Below, in pieces: positions 34,020 to 45,943 of a stretch of DNA of 64,000 nucleotides. The notes below the pieces were generated by a model. The model saw only the letters and a program-made list of their open reading frames with translations, had not been told where the DNA came from and searched no databases. Both the position numbers and the translations under genes were made by a program. This stretch comes from Cunninghamia lanceolata (taxonomy: Eukaryota > Streptophyta > Pinopsida > Cupressales > Cupressaceae): assembly GCA_027924645.1 (NCBI GenBank), contig BSBN01000495.1, positions 930,001 through 994,000 of the forward strand, in the 5' to 3' direction. The first letter of the stretch is position 1; each line of letters starts with the position of its first letter.

Positions 34020-37000
34020 ATATAAGGCCACATATGTACATACAATCCATAAGATAAACAAGTACATATACTTAAGTATATCTGCAAATGTAGTCTTCAA
34101 ATCTACAAGCTTTGTGGCCCAACTTCTCTTCATCCTATCCAAAATGGAGATGTGTCCACTCAACAAAAATGCATATGCTTCTGCCCTCTTCAAATCTGTT
34201 GGATCACTAGTCCAGGTTGTACTTAGAGCATCTGCTAAAGCATCATGTATTGCCTCTAACTTAGGGATGATTATCCCTTTGAGTTCACCCATTCTATCCA
34301 TTATATTCTTCTTCTCCTTAACCAGTTTCATTATTTCATTTATTATAATGACTGCTAGGCATTCTTGACTTACCAGAGAGATAGTGAGAGGATCAAAATT
34401 CTAAGACAGATTTGTCAATTTTCCTTCTTGTTCTTTCATTTTCTTCTCAATGTCCTCTGCAACTTTGGGCTAGGATAAACAAAATTTATATATGTATCCA
34501 CCATCCTTAAGATCTTTTTCAATGCTCTTTATTCCAATGTCTAGGGTTTTTCTATCATTAACAATTAGCCCTTGTATCTCACCGAATCGTTTTCCCAAGA
34601 ACTCATTCCAAACCTTAGTTTTTGTTGATTTTTCTAAAGACTCAAAATGTGTATTGATGGAATGACCAAGTTCTTCAAGTTACCAGATGGGGAGGAAGAT
34701 GGATTCTTTTGATATGAGGGCATAATCTTCTCTAGCACTCTAGATGCAATACTCAGTAGCTCACAGTCCTCCATATGAGATTTCAAGAGTTTTTCTTTGG
34801 CTTTGGCCTAAGCAAAAGATTTTATCTTCATTATCTAAATTAGAGAGAGAGTCTAGATTCAGTGGTCCTTGTATCAACTTTGGTTCATCTAATTCCTCAA
34901 CATCCTTGTCCAAGAAACTTTACACTGCTTCTGTAGTGTCTCTTGTATTCTCAATTTCCTTTCCTTTGGGGGCATCTGGACTGATTTGATTATTGCCACC
35001 AATAATATTTGTTTCTTCTTTCTAAACTTCCTCTTTCAGAACAAAGGATTCTAAGGCCTCAGATTGTTCTTCATCAATTTTCTTTAATCCTTCGACATCC
35101 ATGTCAGAAGGCTCTTCATCAATTTTCTTTAATCCTTCAACATCCATGTCAGAAGGCTCTTCATCAATTTTCTTTAATCCTTCAACATCCATGTCAGAAG
35201 GCTCTTCATTTGCTTCCTCTACAATGGGAAAATTGAACCTTTTCAAGGCACACCAAAGAATTTCTTTTGTCTCATCATCTATTTGGTCAGTTTCTCCAAG
35301 CATGAGCTTATTCATTCTGGACTTGCTTCAGAATTCTTCTTTGGCATCCTTGAAAACCATGTCCATTTGTTTTTGAGTGATAGTTGGACATAACTATATC
35401 ACTATCTGTTCCTGGATCTCCAAGTCTTTTTCTTTTGTACTTTCTTTTCTTGATTCTAAAACTTCTTCTAAGATCTTAGGAATCAAGGAAATTATCTCAA
35501 TGAAAGCTTTGTTATAAATGTTTAGGTACCTTACCATTGCTTCCTCAAGAATTCTCTTATCTACATCATTGTACTCATCATAGAATTCTATTACCAGCTA
35601 CAGGTTTCCATCCACAGTGACTGCTTTAATGATGTCTTCAATTGAGAGAGTGGGTCTCTCAACAAACTCTTTTGTCTTTTGATCCTCACTAGTCCTGTCA
35701 TTCTTGGAAGATTTGTTCTTGGCTTTCTTCAAATCTCTAACCTATACATCTAATTCTATCTCTTCATCATCCTTAAGGCTCACATATGTTCTTGTGGCCA
35801 TAGACTTCTTTCTCTTTTCTCCTGTAACAGATGGTTTGGTTATCAGTTTTGCAGTCTTTGAGCTTTTAGGAGAGACAGGGGTAGAACTCCTGGAAGATCT
35901 TGTTCGGGTAGAGGCTTCCACCAGGACGCTTTCTTTCTTTTCTTCTTCCCTTTCCCTTTCAATTTTCTCTATTCTTTCTCTATTAGCATCTACTGCCTCC
36001 TTTGTTATGCCAAACTTCTTAGCAATTTCTTCAACCTCCCTCCTCACTTTTCTTTTTGACTCAAGCTTCCTTAATTCAACATGTATTTTTATGTTTATCT
36101 CATCAAAGGTGTCAAAACTCTACCTTAGTGTCCTTGGGATGGCTTAGCAAGTGTTGAACATGTACCTCCAATATGTTTTCATCAACTTCATAGCCCATGG
36201 GCATTACCCATATAGTTCTTGGCTGAACTGCCTCCATTAGGCATTGATCTGTATTAACCATGAAGCAAACTGTGTTTCTGTATTTCTCCACTATTGATTT
36301 TGGTATTCTTTCTCTTGCATGCATCATGCTCTGGAAATTCTTGAAGTAGCCCCAGAGAGTTATCTTTTGGGCTTGTGCATCACCAAGTCCATACAAATAA
36401 TCTCTTATTTGAATTGCAACAAGTCTATCATTTGCCCAGATTAGACCTTTTGATCCTGCTAACTCATTCATGTAATAGAAGAATAGGCACAACACCAGAT
36501 TGCCATATTTGAAGGAATTTTTCTTATCTTTCTTAATCTTCTACAGATTCTCCATCAGTTGATTCAATAGAAGCTCACACAAATCATAATCTGCATTTTC
36601 TTTCACCATCTGATATGTAGTATAGATTGTTGTACCAGATATAGAATTTTCCCTACTTGAGTGGTAAATCTTGTAGCCAATTGCAATTGATGCAAACTTG
36701 ACATTTGGATCAGTAATATCATCTATAGTCATTGCCCTCTTGTCATATTTTGATCTGGTGGCTTCTGTTACGGTTTGATTTTTCACATATTTGAGTGTAG
36801 GCAACCCACCAGTTGAGTGCAATCTAGTTACAGCCTTGATGGCATCTTTGGTTATCTTAAATGGACTCATTAACCACATAAATTTATCATGCATCCTACT
36901 TAACACATACCAGACCCATTCATCCTCTGCAAAAGATGAGAAATGAATGCAATGTGTAAAGTGCCCATGTTTTAGGGCCTTGAATTCTGGTTTGAGATCA

Positions 37001-37330
37001 AAATTCTCACTTCTTAACTATTTATGGTATATTTCCATCAATTCTAAGTCTCCAAAGTCTTTAATGTTTGCATTAACATAAACCCTAATATCTTCTACAT
37101 GCAAAACCCCATATGGGATACTGGAAAACGCACCCAAGGGATCAACTTCTATAGATTTGTGAGGGCGTTTCTTGAATTTTGGTCTTGGCCTCTCAGTGAC
37201 ATTCACAACCATAGGAGTAACCATTCTAGCAATGAAATTCAGAGAAATTTTGCAAAGAAGAAATACATTTTTCACCTTAGGGTTTGTTACAACTACCAGA
37301 GCAAATTTCTATTTGATTTTGATCTTCATC
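34020..37330 (-). pseudogene. ORF2, unknown protein of a pol-less copia-type element
   Basis: Reading from about 37330 leftward, one frame continues through several in-frame stops. Order: basic N-terminus (VTERPRPKFKKRPHKSIEVD), YGVLHVEDIRVYV, EDEWVWYVLSRMHDKFMW, KITKDAIKAVTRLHS, a KRAMTIDDI then SIAIGYKIYHSSREN block, TTIYTTYQMVKENADYDLCE, a Tyr/Phe-rich GNLVLCLFFYYMNELAGSKG, RERIPKSIVEKYRN, then a Ser/Lys-rich linker. After that come a helical block (IIKAVTVDGNL, LEEAMVRYL), a 15-residue tandem repeat, and C-terminal coiled coils. The plus-strand copy (59910-63190) aligns through most of this. I do not recognise the family. The central part loosely recalls plant mobile or transposon-associated domains, but I would not assign it. 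Stops verified: TAG near 37017, 36540, 35742, 35598, 35396 and 35023, TGA near 35332. Neighbours: Gag upstream, LTR downstream. Confidence 0.75.
35068..35209 (-). repeat. 45-bp tandem repeat within ORF2 (15-residue unit)
   Basis: Three full copies at 35068, 35113 and 35158 plus a partial one. In the minus frame each encodes EEPSDMDVEGLKKID. The copies are almost identical, so the expansion is recent relative to ORF2 divergence; the plus-strand ORF2 copy shows no such repeat. Confidence 0.92.
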
Positions 37331-37999
37331 TTTGACTTGAATAATCTGCAGGATCTCTTCTCAGAGCTCTTCTCTCTTCTTCATGAGTGAAAAGTGTTGT
37401 AAATGACAAATGGAAAACCTTTTAACCTTACAAGAAAACCTAATTCCCCATTGCAATAAATGAACACTTTAAGTCATCCAGTTACCCTATTTTGAGTGAC
37501 TTTCTCATGAATCATTGTGCGGATCTTTAAATTATCATCTAAGTGAGTTGACAACATAACTTTAGGCTTTCAAAGCATGCCTCTAAATCTGCAGACCATG
37601 ATGTTGTATTTCCAAATCTAACTGGACCTATTTGTGTAATTATGTTTTTACCGGATAGCAGCCGGAACTGGATCTACTCATAACTTCTTCAAATCTATAA
37701 GCGGATTTCTCAACTCTTAACTAAATGATTTTTGAGATGAACCTCCAAAAGCCCTTTAATCCGCAACCTCTAATTCTTACTTAATGTGCAGAATTCAGGC
37801 ACTTGCTAGTTAGTTAGGGGAATTTTGATCTTCTTGGTAGCTCGCCCTGAGCCGGAGCTCACTTTTTAATTTTTGGAAGGATTATCAACACCGAATTCTA
37901 GTGCGGACCCATCACCAATGTTCATCACACTCTTCTTTACCCAAGTCTTGCTCATCTCCTTCTAAATTTCATCTGCATTCACTTTACCTTTGCCTTTGT

Positions 38000-39090
38000 C
38001 CTATCTCTAATCATGTTTCACCAGACCTTTTCCATCATGATTTCTGCTCTTGTAGAATCTAGCTTTATGACCAGATTTATTGCAATTGTAACACACAACA
38101 TTTCCTTGCTTATTTGATTGATATCCTCTTGATCTGCACTAATTAGCCATATGCCCCATTCTATTGCATGCAAAGCATCTACCATTGAAAGAATTGTTCA
38201 TTTGCATATTTCTGCATTCATGAGATTTGTGACCATACCTTTTGCAATTAAAACATTTACCAGAGAAGGATAGATTATTCTAATTCATTTTGTTCCTACA
38301 CTGAGTTGTTTTATGACCAAATTTGTTGTAGTTGAAGTGGCTTCCATTAAAAGATGGATACCTTTGAGCATTTGGTTGTCTTACCGGAGGTCTTCTAGGC
38401 CTGTTTCTTTGTCTTCTTGATCCAAAGTTCTTTTGACTATATTCGGAGCTTTCACCTTTCTCATATCCCAAGCCATGCTTATCATCTACCCTCTTTTGAC
38501 TTTCAAGAAGTACTTCAAGTTTGGCTGAGCTTATCTTGAATTTTTATTCATATTCATTTGCAGTTTCAAGATCTTGTTTAAGAGTGTCAATCTATCTCTC
38601 ATGTTGTTCTTCATTGTATCTGGCTTCTCCAAGATCAGACTCAAGATGTGTAATTATTCTATCCATTTTGTAGCAGTCTTCTTTTTTCTCCTTTAGGGAT
38701 TGTTTTAAGTTATCTTCAGTCTTTCTCTTCTCTTCAATTTCTTAGGTAAATTTCATAACCCCTTATTCCATTTCATGTCTTAGCATAACAACTTCTTTTG
38801 ACAGCTTTTCACATAGATTTGTTTTCTCATTCAGGTCCTTATCAATATTATTGGTTTAATTCTAACCTGCTAACTTCTAAAGTAGTTCCTTTCTCTTTTT
38901 CACAAAATTACTGAGTTTTTCTTTCAGCTCATTGATGAAATCATTAGCCTCCTTAAGACACTCTCTCAAATTATTGACTTCAGACTAGGATTGTTCAAGA
39001 TCATCTAAGGTAGACTGTAGTTTCTCTTTCATACCATATGCATTCATTGAGCTTCCCAGATCCTCCTCAAGTTGTTAGGCTTTTTCTAAG
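38000..39090 (-). pseudogene. Short Gag (coiled coil plus CCHC array) of the minus-strand ORF2 element
   Basis: Starts directly after the primer site, without the UBN2-type capsid domain seen in the full copia element at 57500-58385. The first 600 bp encode a long heptad-type Lys/Glu/Leu coiled coil (such as MKEKLQSTLDDLEQ, NDFINELKEKLSNFVKKRKE). Next comes an RRQRNRPRRPP basic stretch, then four CCHC-type motifs between about 38345 and 38040: FNYNKFGHKTTQC (Cys lost), CFNCKRYGHKSHEC (intact), CFACNRMGHMAN-stop-C, and CYNCNKSGHKARFY (last Cys lost). Stops break the frame. The role would be RNA binding and particle assembly, perhaps with capsid from a helper element (inference). Confidence 0.78.
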
Positions 39091-39097
39091 CAACTTA

Positions 39098-39110
39098 GCT
39101 CTAATGCCAA
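39098..39110 (-). promoter_or_regulatory. Primer-binding site, degenerate initiator tRNA-Met type
   Basis: The minus strand reads TTGGCATTAGAGC, two mismatches from TTGGTATCAGAGC, one base from the LTR end at 39112. Confidence 0.8.
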
Positions 39111-39111
39111 T

Positions 39112-40228
39112 TGTTGGAAACAAGGCAGATAACTGAGAGAGGGGTGAATCAGTTATCTCAAAACTTTCTTATTTTTAATTCATTTTCTTATCTTAACATT
39201 CAGTAATATATCAAAGCATGAAAGAATAAGTAACCATAAGAATTGAAATGAAATCAACACACATAGCACAAGGATTTTTACGTGGAAACCTTGTTAAGGG
39301 AAAAACCATAGGGTGATTAACCCACGATTGTATTCTCTGTTAGAAGAATAAAGAAGTACAAAATGGCACTTGCCAGTTAGGGCTCACTGCCCAAGAACAC
39401 TATTCATAAGAGGGTCACTGCGTACTAAAGACTTACAGATGATAGCTGTGTTTGAACTAATGAACAACATCCACATATGTAAGAATTTAGTTCTGATTAG
39501 GCTCTGTATACCGATCTAGCACATTTCATTCTTCCTCTCCTTGGTATCACTCTTCTGTCACATTTTGAGCTTGGATTACTACCCTCGCACTTCCCTCTTA
39601 TTTTCTTCACACTTAATCCATACTATCATCACTATCACACCTTCACAAGCTTGAATCCATCAGGTATATATATCTACATCAAGGATTTCAAACAACTTCC
39701 TAGTCAGCAACAAGAACACTTAAGATATTTGCAAGATACTGTTCTGTCAGCTAAATTCATACTTGATAGAAGATGCGCAACAAAAACTTAGGCATAGAAA
39801 TCATTACCTAAGTTGGCTAAAATCATATAACACCGTAGGTTACATGATCAACACCTTCTGCACATCTGGATTGAAGTCTGAAACCCTGTTGGCTAGTTCT
39901 TCCTCTGTCTACACTGTCTAACTGAAGTTTGATACTCATATGCTCATATCTTTCATATGCTTTGTCACTGGAGGCTAAATCTATGGAATACAATAGTTTA
40001 GATACTCCTTATTACTCACCCAAATTTGCAACATGTTGGGTTTCATTATTAGAGAGTTCCAGACCCAATCTGTCAGACCCTATCATATGCTTTGTTCTTG
40101 ACTACCAGATCAACCTATCTTCAATCTAACTTCTGGTATGAGTAATTTATGCACTACGGATGTGTGGGATATATTTTGTTTCCATCAATGACAACACTTA
40201 TGAATCCTAGCAGTGTCTCTTGCCAACA
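39112..40228 (-). repeat. 5' LTR of the minus-strand ORF2 element
   Basis: 1117 bp, minus strand begins TGTTGGCAAGAGACACTGCT and ends in CCAACA. The portion 39112-39405 is matched by 33678-33970; the rest has no partner in the window because the other LTR is truncated. Confidence 0.82.
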
Positions 40229-41570
40229 AGGGGGATTCCATTTATTTATCATTTTATTCATTATCTAAATTTTAAACATACACTACAATTTTAAATCCTT
40301 ACCATCATAGTTACCAAATAGTATTCACAATTCTTTAGAAAGTACATATTTTATTTTGATTACACTAAAGGTGTTCCTTTTGTGAGAGGGATTGGTCTTG
40401 CCCGCAGGGATTGATAGTACAAAGATAGGGAGAATGGTGTAGGATGATTGAAATAATTTTTTTAGTTCATCTTTCAGTCATTGGGAAAATGATTTACCAC
40501 TTGCCGATGTCCATTTGTTCACCATTTTTTTCTGATTCTATCATCTAAAAAGTGATTTTCATTGGTCAATCATTTCAAAGACTATTTACATGTCTTTTAT
40601 GTCAAACAAATATATTATTTGTCTCATGTTAGAAAAGTTTCTAAACTCGTCGATTTTTCTCATGCCGAAAAAAAAAAATGTGTCAAAAAATTTTTGTGAA
40701 AGGGAAAACAATTGAAACAAAATCACTCAGGCAAGCATATCAAATTGCAACACTTGAGTTGAGTTAAAGGGGAGAATGAACACAAAAAATGAATCACCTT
40801 CTAAGGAATCGATCCAAGGTCGTGGAGGCAATTTTTTTTTTTAAAGGTATTTGTATCAATCCTTTGTTTTCCTAGCACAAAGACTAAATTTTATTTGCTA
40901 AAATTTCATTAAGCATAGAAAAACCAAAAGCCCACTATTGCCTTTTTAAAAGATATTCCTTATTTCAATGCAAGATATTTACATTACCTTTTTCCAAACT
41001 TTTTTTACATGCAAAACTAAATTCCTTTAATTCTTTAGATAAAAGGGTTTTTAAAGAAAGATTAGGCGGTTTCTGATTTATAATTTTTAACTAAAATGAG
41101 GGTTCAATCTTATATAGAGAATATAATGAGGGTGGCCATACAAAAAACTGGGATGCAATGATAGAGATTGAAGAGATCTAAGTCCCATGGAACCCTTTTG
41201 TTATATGATGATAGATCTCTAAATAGATTTTCATTACAACTCTTCTTAAGAAAATTGAGTCGTGGCCTTCTGTTTTGGTCATTAAGAATGTTATGGCACT
41301 AATATTTTTATTGATCAATAATTTAAATATAATATAATTATATAAAATTAGTAACAAATTTTTATTCAATTTATATTGTTATAATATGTTTAGAATTTAA
41401 TTTGTATGATTAAATTATGGATTGTCAATTTGGTGAAATTGAAGTTATAAGTTGTAGGACTTCAATTTTAAAATTCAATTGTTACATGTTAAAATTAATA
41501 TAGTATGAGAGAAAAATGTATATATATATATATACAAAGAGAGGGAAGGGGGGACAAAGATATATAAAAA

Positions 41571-41572
<2 letters not shown>
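40229..41572. other. AT-rich spacer, no gene recognised
   Basis: Contains a diverged copy (about 40350-40480) of the sequence at 32260-32390, short A-runs, and a (TA)n run at about 41517-41534. No ORF shows a domain. Confidence 0.55.

Positions 41573-41643
<71 letters not shown>
41573..41643. repeat. (GA)n microsatellite, about 35 units
   Basis: Uninterrupted GA dinucleotides over about 70 bp, ending 17 bp before the LTR start at 41660. The element appears to have inserted beside or within this microsatellite. Confidence 0.97.
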
Positions 41644-41644
<1 letters not shown>

Positions 41645-41659
41645 CAGAGACAGAGAGAG

Positions 41660-43434
41660 TGTTGGAAATATGTATTGACATTGATGTCAACATAGTATAT
41701 GGAAATAAAATGATAAACTTGTACAGAGGTAGAGGTAGAGTCAACATGGTCAAGGCAAACTAGTCTGGGAGAAGAGAAAACAATCTAAGTATGGTGAGGT
41801 GATTAGTGTTGTGTCTGAGTATGATACAGAGGTAAATACTCATGTCCTTGTATGTTTCCAGTATCCCTACATGTATATCTCATTAGGTTGGAGTACCACA
41901 CTTAATGATAAATACCAGAAATCTATCTAAGGCATTCACAGTGCATATCCCAAGGCAGAGTAACATTGTTTTGGTCTACATTTCTCTGCAAAGAAAGATA
42001 TAATCTTGTGGTTCTAACGATAAGTTTATCCAGGTATTGAAATGATATATACAATTTTTCTGGTCTTCACATCTTCACCAGGAAAAGTTATAAGGGACAA
42101 ATTACCAGTTACTACTTAAATAGGGCAAGGCAATGATGGAGACATAATGAAATGCTCCGCATTCCTCTAGAAGACATTATTTTGTATTACAGTTCTGGGG
42201 ACAGGCTTAGAGATGTATAAGGCATGCTATGATGAAGTATCAAGTGATTTGGTTGTCCACAAAGTTAGCAATCAAGTGACAGAGGCAATACAAACTATTC
42301 CAAAGCCTAAATACATATGTTTGACCTTTTACAGAAGATGAAATGTATGAAGATCAGTCATAAAAGTTTGTGCAAAGGTCTTACATGTTCCAATGTATCT
42401 CAATTTTAATCTGCATGCAGATATTTCTTATTTTCCTATACCACAATACTATATCTTGAGTTATGAAGTGTTACATGTGGTCTAGAATGCTCTATTTCTT
42501 ATAGTTTATCATGTTTCTTACTATGTGGTTGTATAGATTGATCTGATACTTCAGAATAATGGTGAATGGATGATGTCGATATTTTACATGATTGAATTCT
42601 TGGTCCACATGAAGATTTTGGCTTCTCCCTGGTAGTGTGAAGATGAACAGTTAGTAGTTTTGAGTAGCTTGGGCCGACAGGTTAAGTCTCTGGTATGGGC
42701 GGTAGATCCTAACATGTTGCTTTGATTTAGGAAGATGTGAAGAGACATCTTTTGAATACCTTCATGAAGTCTTGGGGTCCTCAACAAGTTTTCTTATCAT
42801 ATTGTATGTATTGAGGCTGACCTTTGAAGAGTTACACGTTTCATCCAATGATATTTATGATACTGACCTAATCAGTGTTTTGAAGTGTTACAGAGGATAT
42901 TTATAGAAGATCAAATTCATTTGTGATGTGAAGATGTGAGTGCGAATATGATATAATAGAGGGCAAGGTATGAAGTGTGCAAAATTAGTTTGAAGGCATG
43001 TTTTTAGCAGAAAAAGAAGACTACATTATCAACATAAGTCAGATGTCTATTTTGCAACAATCCATATATCTATCTTTGTAAATCCTAAATGTAGTGAGAA
43101 GAATATTCAAGGAGTAGTAGCTTCCTTGTTTTCTACCCTAAATAAAAGTTGTAATTGATGTAAGAAAGAAGTACAGGGAGTAGTAGTTTCCTTGGGTTGT
43201 AGCTCAAAAACAAAGTTGTAATATTTTTGCAGTGAGCATAATATATTATGAGCTAACACTCACCATGGTTTTTCCCTACTTTAGGTTTTTTCACATAAAA
43301 ATCTTGGTGTTCTTGTGTTGATTCTTGTGTTTCATGATTTACTTTATGCTCTTTATGATATTCATTTTATCTACAAAGATTTGTTTAAGTGTGTGCTAAT
43401 TCACCCCCCTCTCAGCACGTCATTATGTTCAACA
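41660..43434 (+). repeat. 5' LTR of the plus-strand ORF2 element
   Basis: 1775 bp, begins TGTTGGAAATATGTATTGAC and ends TTCAACA. The first about 510 bp are matched by 63494-64000. The last part carries the U5-type wording cacccccctctcagca and tttttccctactttagg. Confidence 0.9.
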
Positions 43435-43435
43435 A

Positions 43436-43448
43436 TTGGTATCAGAGC
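43436..43448 (+). promoter_or_regulatory. Primer-binding site, initiator tRNA-Met type
   Basis: TTGGTATCAGAGC starts one base after the LTR end, a perfect match to the canonical plant initiator-Met primer site. Confidence 0.92.
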
Positions 43449-43490
43449 TAAGTGCCTTTGAGAAACCTAATAATTGAGGTAGATCCTACA

Positions 43491-44259
43491 CTTGAACATA
43501 TGGAATCTGAAGTTATGGACAATGATATATTTGTACTAGAACTAGATCTAGAAGCAATGGAACCTGAAGGATGAGATCTTGATCTAAATGAGTGTAAAGT
43601 AGACCTTGAAGGAGAACTCAAGTCATCCCTTGATGAACTAGATGAAGTAAGAGAACTAAATATAGAATATGAAGACATGCTTAAGAAAGCAAAGGAGACA
43701 ATTGACAAATTAAAGACAAAGGCCAAAGAATCAAAAGAAGAAATTGGCAAACTAAAAACTCTAATAGGAGATAAAGGAGGTGACACAAAGCTCAAGGAGG
43801 CATAAGAAATGATCTCAAATTTGAAAGTCATGGTTAAAGAAAAGAGGATTGAAGATTGCTTAAATATCAAGCTCTATGAGAAATTAGTTGAATGTTCAAA
43901 ACTTGAGGAATAAGTTGTCACTCTAAGGAAGGAACTGGAAAAGGCAAAAGAACAGATTGACAAAGGACTAAAACTAAAAAGAGGATCTAAAATTCTTGAT
44001 GTGATAATTAACTCTCAAAATCTAGCAAAAGAAAAATCAAGCCTTGGTTTTGAAAAGAGGAAGAGTCCTATGATCAGTGCTTCTACAAAATTATATGATA
44101 ACTTCCAATCATGAGGAAAGTCTAAAACAAAGAAGGAAGAAGCCTGAACTGAAGATCCTAAGAAGAATGCCTCAAAAGATACAAAAGAAGATGAATTCAC
44201 TCCTATTCGGAGACAAAGGAAGAATATGAAGAAGAATTTCAGGAAACCTGCACCTAAAC
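43491..44259 (+). pseudogene. Short Gag of the plus-strand ORF2 element, N-terminal coiled-coil part
   Basis: Begins within 60 bp of the primer site. Translation is almost wholly heptad-type: ELKSSLDELDEVRELNIEY, MLKKAKETIDKLKTKAKESK, LRKELEKAKEQIDKGLKLKR. As in the minus-strand element, the capsid (UBN2) part of ordinary copia Gags is absent. Stops: TGA near 43573, TAA near 43803 and 43911, TGA near 44112 and 44145, all one C>T step from CGA or CAA. The coding sequence resumes at 51411 after the inserted block, with 82 bp repeated on both sides. Confidence 0.75.
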
Positions 44260-45080
44260 TGATGTAGGAGCATTTAGTGGTGTAAGGACAATCTTGCATC
44301 ACCCAAAAAAAGATTTGTTTCAAAATTGTTGATGTTCTTTCCATTTCTTTTCAAAATTTGTGGTTCTAGTTCCATAATCTCTTGAATAATGATGTAGAAC
44401 TTTCAGTTTTTCCAAACTGCTAAAAATAGCAACCTGCTATTTTTAGAAAGTTTGCATTTGGGCACGAAATGAAGTAAAATTTTACAAGAAGATTCATAAC
44501 TAAAAAATAAGACCTTTGGCGAAGGAATCATGCAAAGATCATTTGCGAGCTGAAAGATATTAAAGTTTCTGTTTCCTAAAAAATGCCTGAAAAATACTTA
44601 AACTCAGGTTTGAGGCACTAAATGGCCCTGTACAGGCCCAAAAATGGCTGGAACCTGTAGAGTGGGTTCTTAGCGCGTAGAGCACTCCGTGAGCTTTCCG
44701 ACACATAAAACGGTTTGTCAATCGGACACCTGGATCAAAAGTTATGGCTCCCAGAAGTTGACCTATTTTTGGAGGGAGATGCAAATTTCAAAATCAGGTT
44801 GATTGGCTGCCAAAAAGGATAATAACTATTTTTGGGAACCCTGGGTAGTAGTCGAGTTAAGGGGGAAGTGTAGAGTCAAGAGTAGGTGGGAAAACAAAAA
44901 CCCTAGCTAATTTGGGGTTACAAAAGGTAGATGATTCCAAAGTCTTGGGATAGGAAGTTGTAATGTGTTGCAGCCTATGGAGGGTTGATTCCTCTAATGG
45001 TATTTGAGCTCCTATAATGTAATAAGTTATCCAAATCAATAAAGAAAGTTCTATTTTCTGTGTGCTTTATGATTTACCCC
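44260..45080 (+). repeat. Solo chromovirus-type LTR, plus orientation, arm 1 of an inverted pair
   Basis: Begins TGATGTAGGAGCATTTAGTG, the reverse complement of the ends at 45905 and 51410, and runs to gatttacccc at 45080. It lacks about 9 terminal bases and an internal segment of about 17 bp near its end. It is more diverged from the two LTRs of the minus-strand element than those are from each other, so it derives from a different copy. Confidence 0.88.
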
Positions 45081-45905
45081 ACAACAATAGAAATTACACA
45101 TAGAAAATAGAACTTTCTTTATTGATTTGGACAATTTATTACATTACAGAAGCTCAAATACCATCAGAGGAATCAACCCTCCACAGGCTACAACACATTA
45201 CAACTTCCTATCCCAAGACTCTAGAATCATTTGCCTTATGTAACCCCAAATTAGCTAGGGTTTCTATTTTCCCACCTACACTTGACTCTACACTTCCCCC
45301 TTAACTTGACTACTGCCCAGGGTTCCCAAAAATGGTTATTAATAGCATTTTTGGTGGCCAATCAACCTAATTTCAAAATTTGCATCTCCCTCCAAAAATA
45401 GGTCAACTTCTAAGAGCCATAACTTTTGATTCGGGTGTCCAATTGATGAACTGTTTTATGTGTCAGAAATCTCACGGAGTGCTCTATCTACTGAAAACTT
45501 TCTCTACCAATTCCAGCCATTTTTGGGCCCGTACGGGGCCGTTTAGTGCCTCAAACCTAAGTTTGAATAATTTTCAGGCATTTTTCGGGAAACAAAAACT
45601 TTAATATCTTTCAGCTTGCAAATGATCTTTGCATGATTCCTTCACCAAAGGTCTTATTTTTCAGTTATGAAGCTTCTTGTAAAATTTCACTTCATTTTGT
45701 GCCCAAATGTAAACTTTCTAAAAATAGTAGGTTGCTATTTTTAGTAGTTTGAAAAAATTGAAAGTTCTACATCATTATTCAAGCGATTATGGAACCAGAA
45801 CCACAAATTTTGAAAAGAAATAGAAAGAACATCAACAATTTTGAAACACATCTTTTTTTTGGGTGATGCAAGATTGCCCTTGCACCACTGGATGCTCCTG
45901 CATCA
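45081..45905 (-). repeat. 3' LTR of the chromovirus, truncated, arm 2 of an inverted pair
   Basis: Minus strand begins TGATGCAGGAGCATCCAGTG at 45905. Compared with 50560-51410 it lacks the last about 28 bases (the tgataaagggggtaaatcat side) and abuts the opposite-orientation LTR at 45080/45081. Confidence 0.9.
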
Positions 45906-45943
45906 GACATCCAGGGTAATTTAAGAAGTGACCCTGTCACGTC

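Larger units (their letters stand above)
33678..40228 (-). mobile_element. Pol-less copia-type LTR element with ORF2 (minus strand)
   Basis: In minus-strand order: 5' LTR 40228-39112, primer site 39110-39098, short Gag 39090-38000, ORF2 37330-34020, and a truncated 3' LTR 33970-33678. Ends are TGTTGG...CCAACA. The near target duplication is aggga (33673-33677) and agggg (40229-40233). No protease, RT or integrase is present between Gag and ORF2 or after ORF2. The layout equals that of the plus-strand element starting at 41660. A deletion removed the polypurine tract and U3 of the 3' LTR. Confidence 0.85.

Noticed and set aside
33954..34090. Hydrophobic, membrane-like C-terminus of the minus-strand ORF2 (an env-like transmembrane segment)
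   Set aside because: The stretch resembles the non-coding 3' sequence of the plus-strand copy (about 63225-63270) and runs into the truncated LTR, so it is probably untranslated.
44178..44259. The 82-bp repeat as a target-site duplication
   Set aside because: All other elements here make 5-bp duplications; 82 bp needs a rearrangement.
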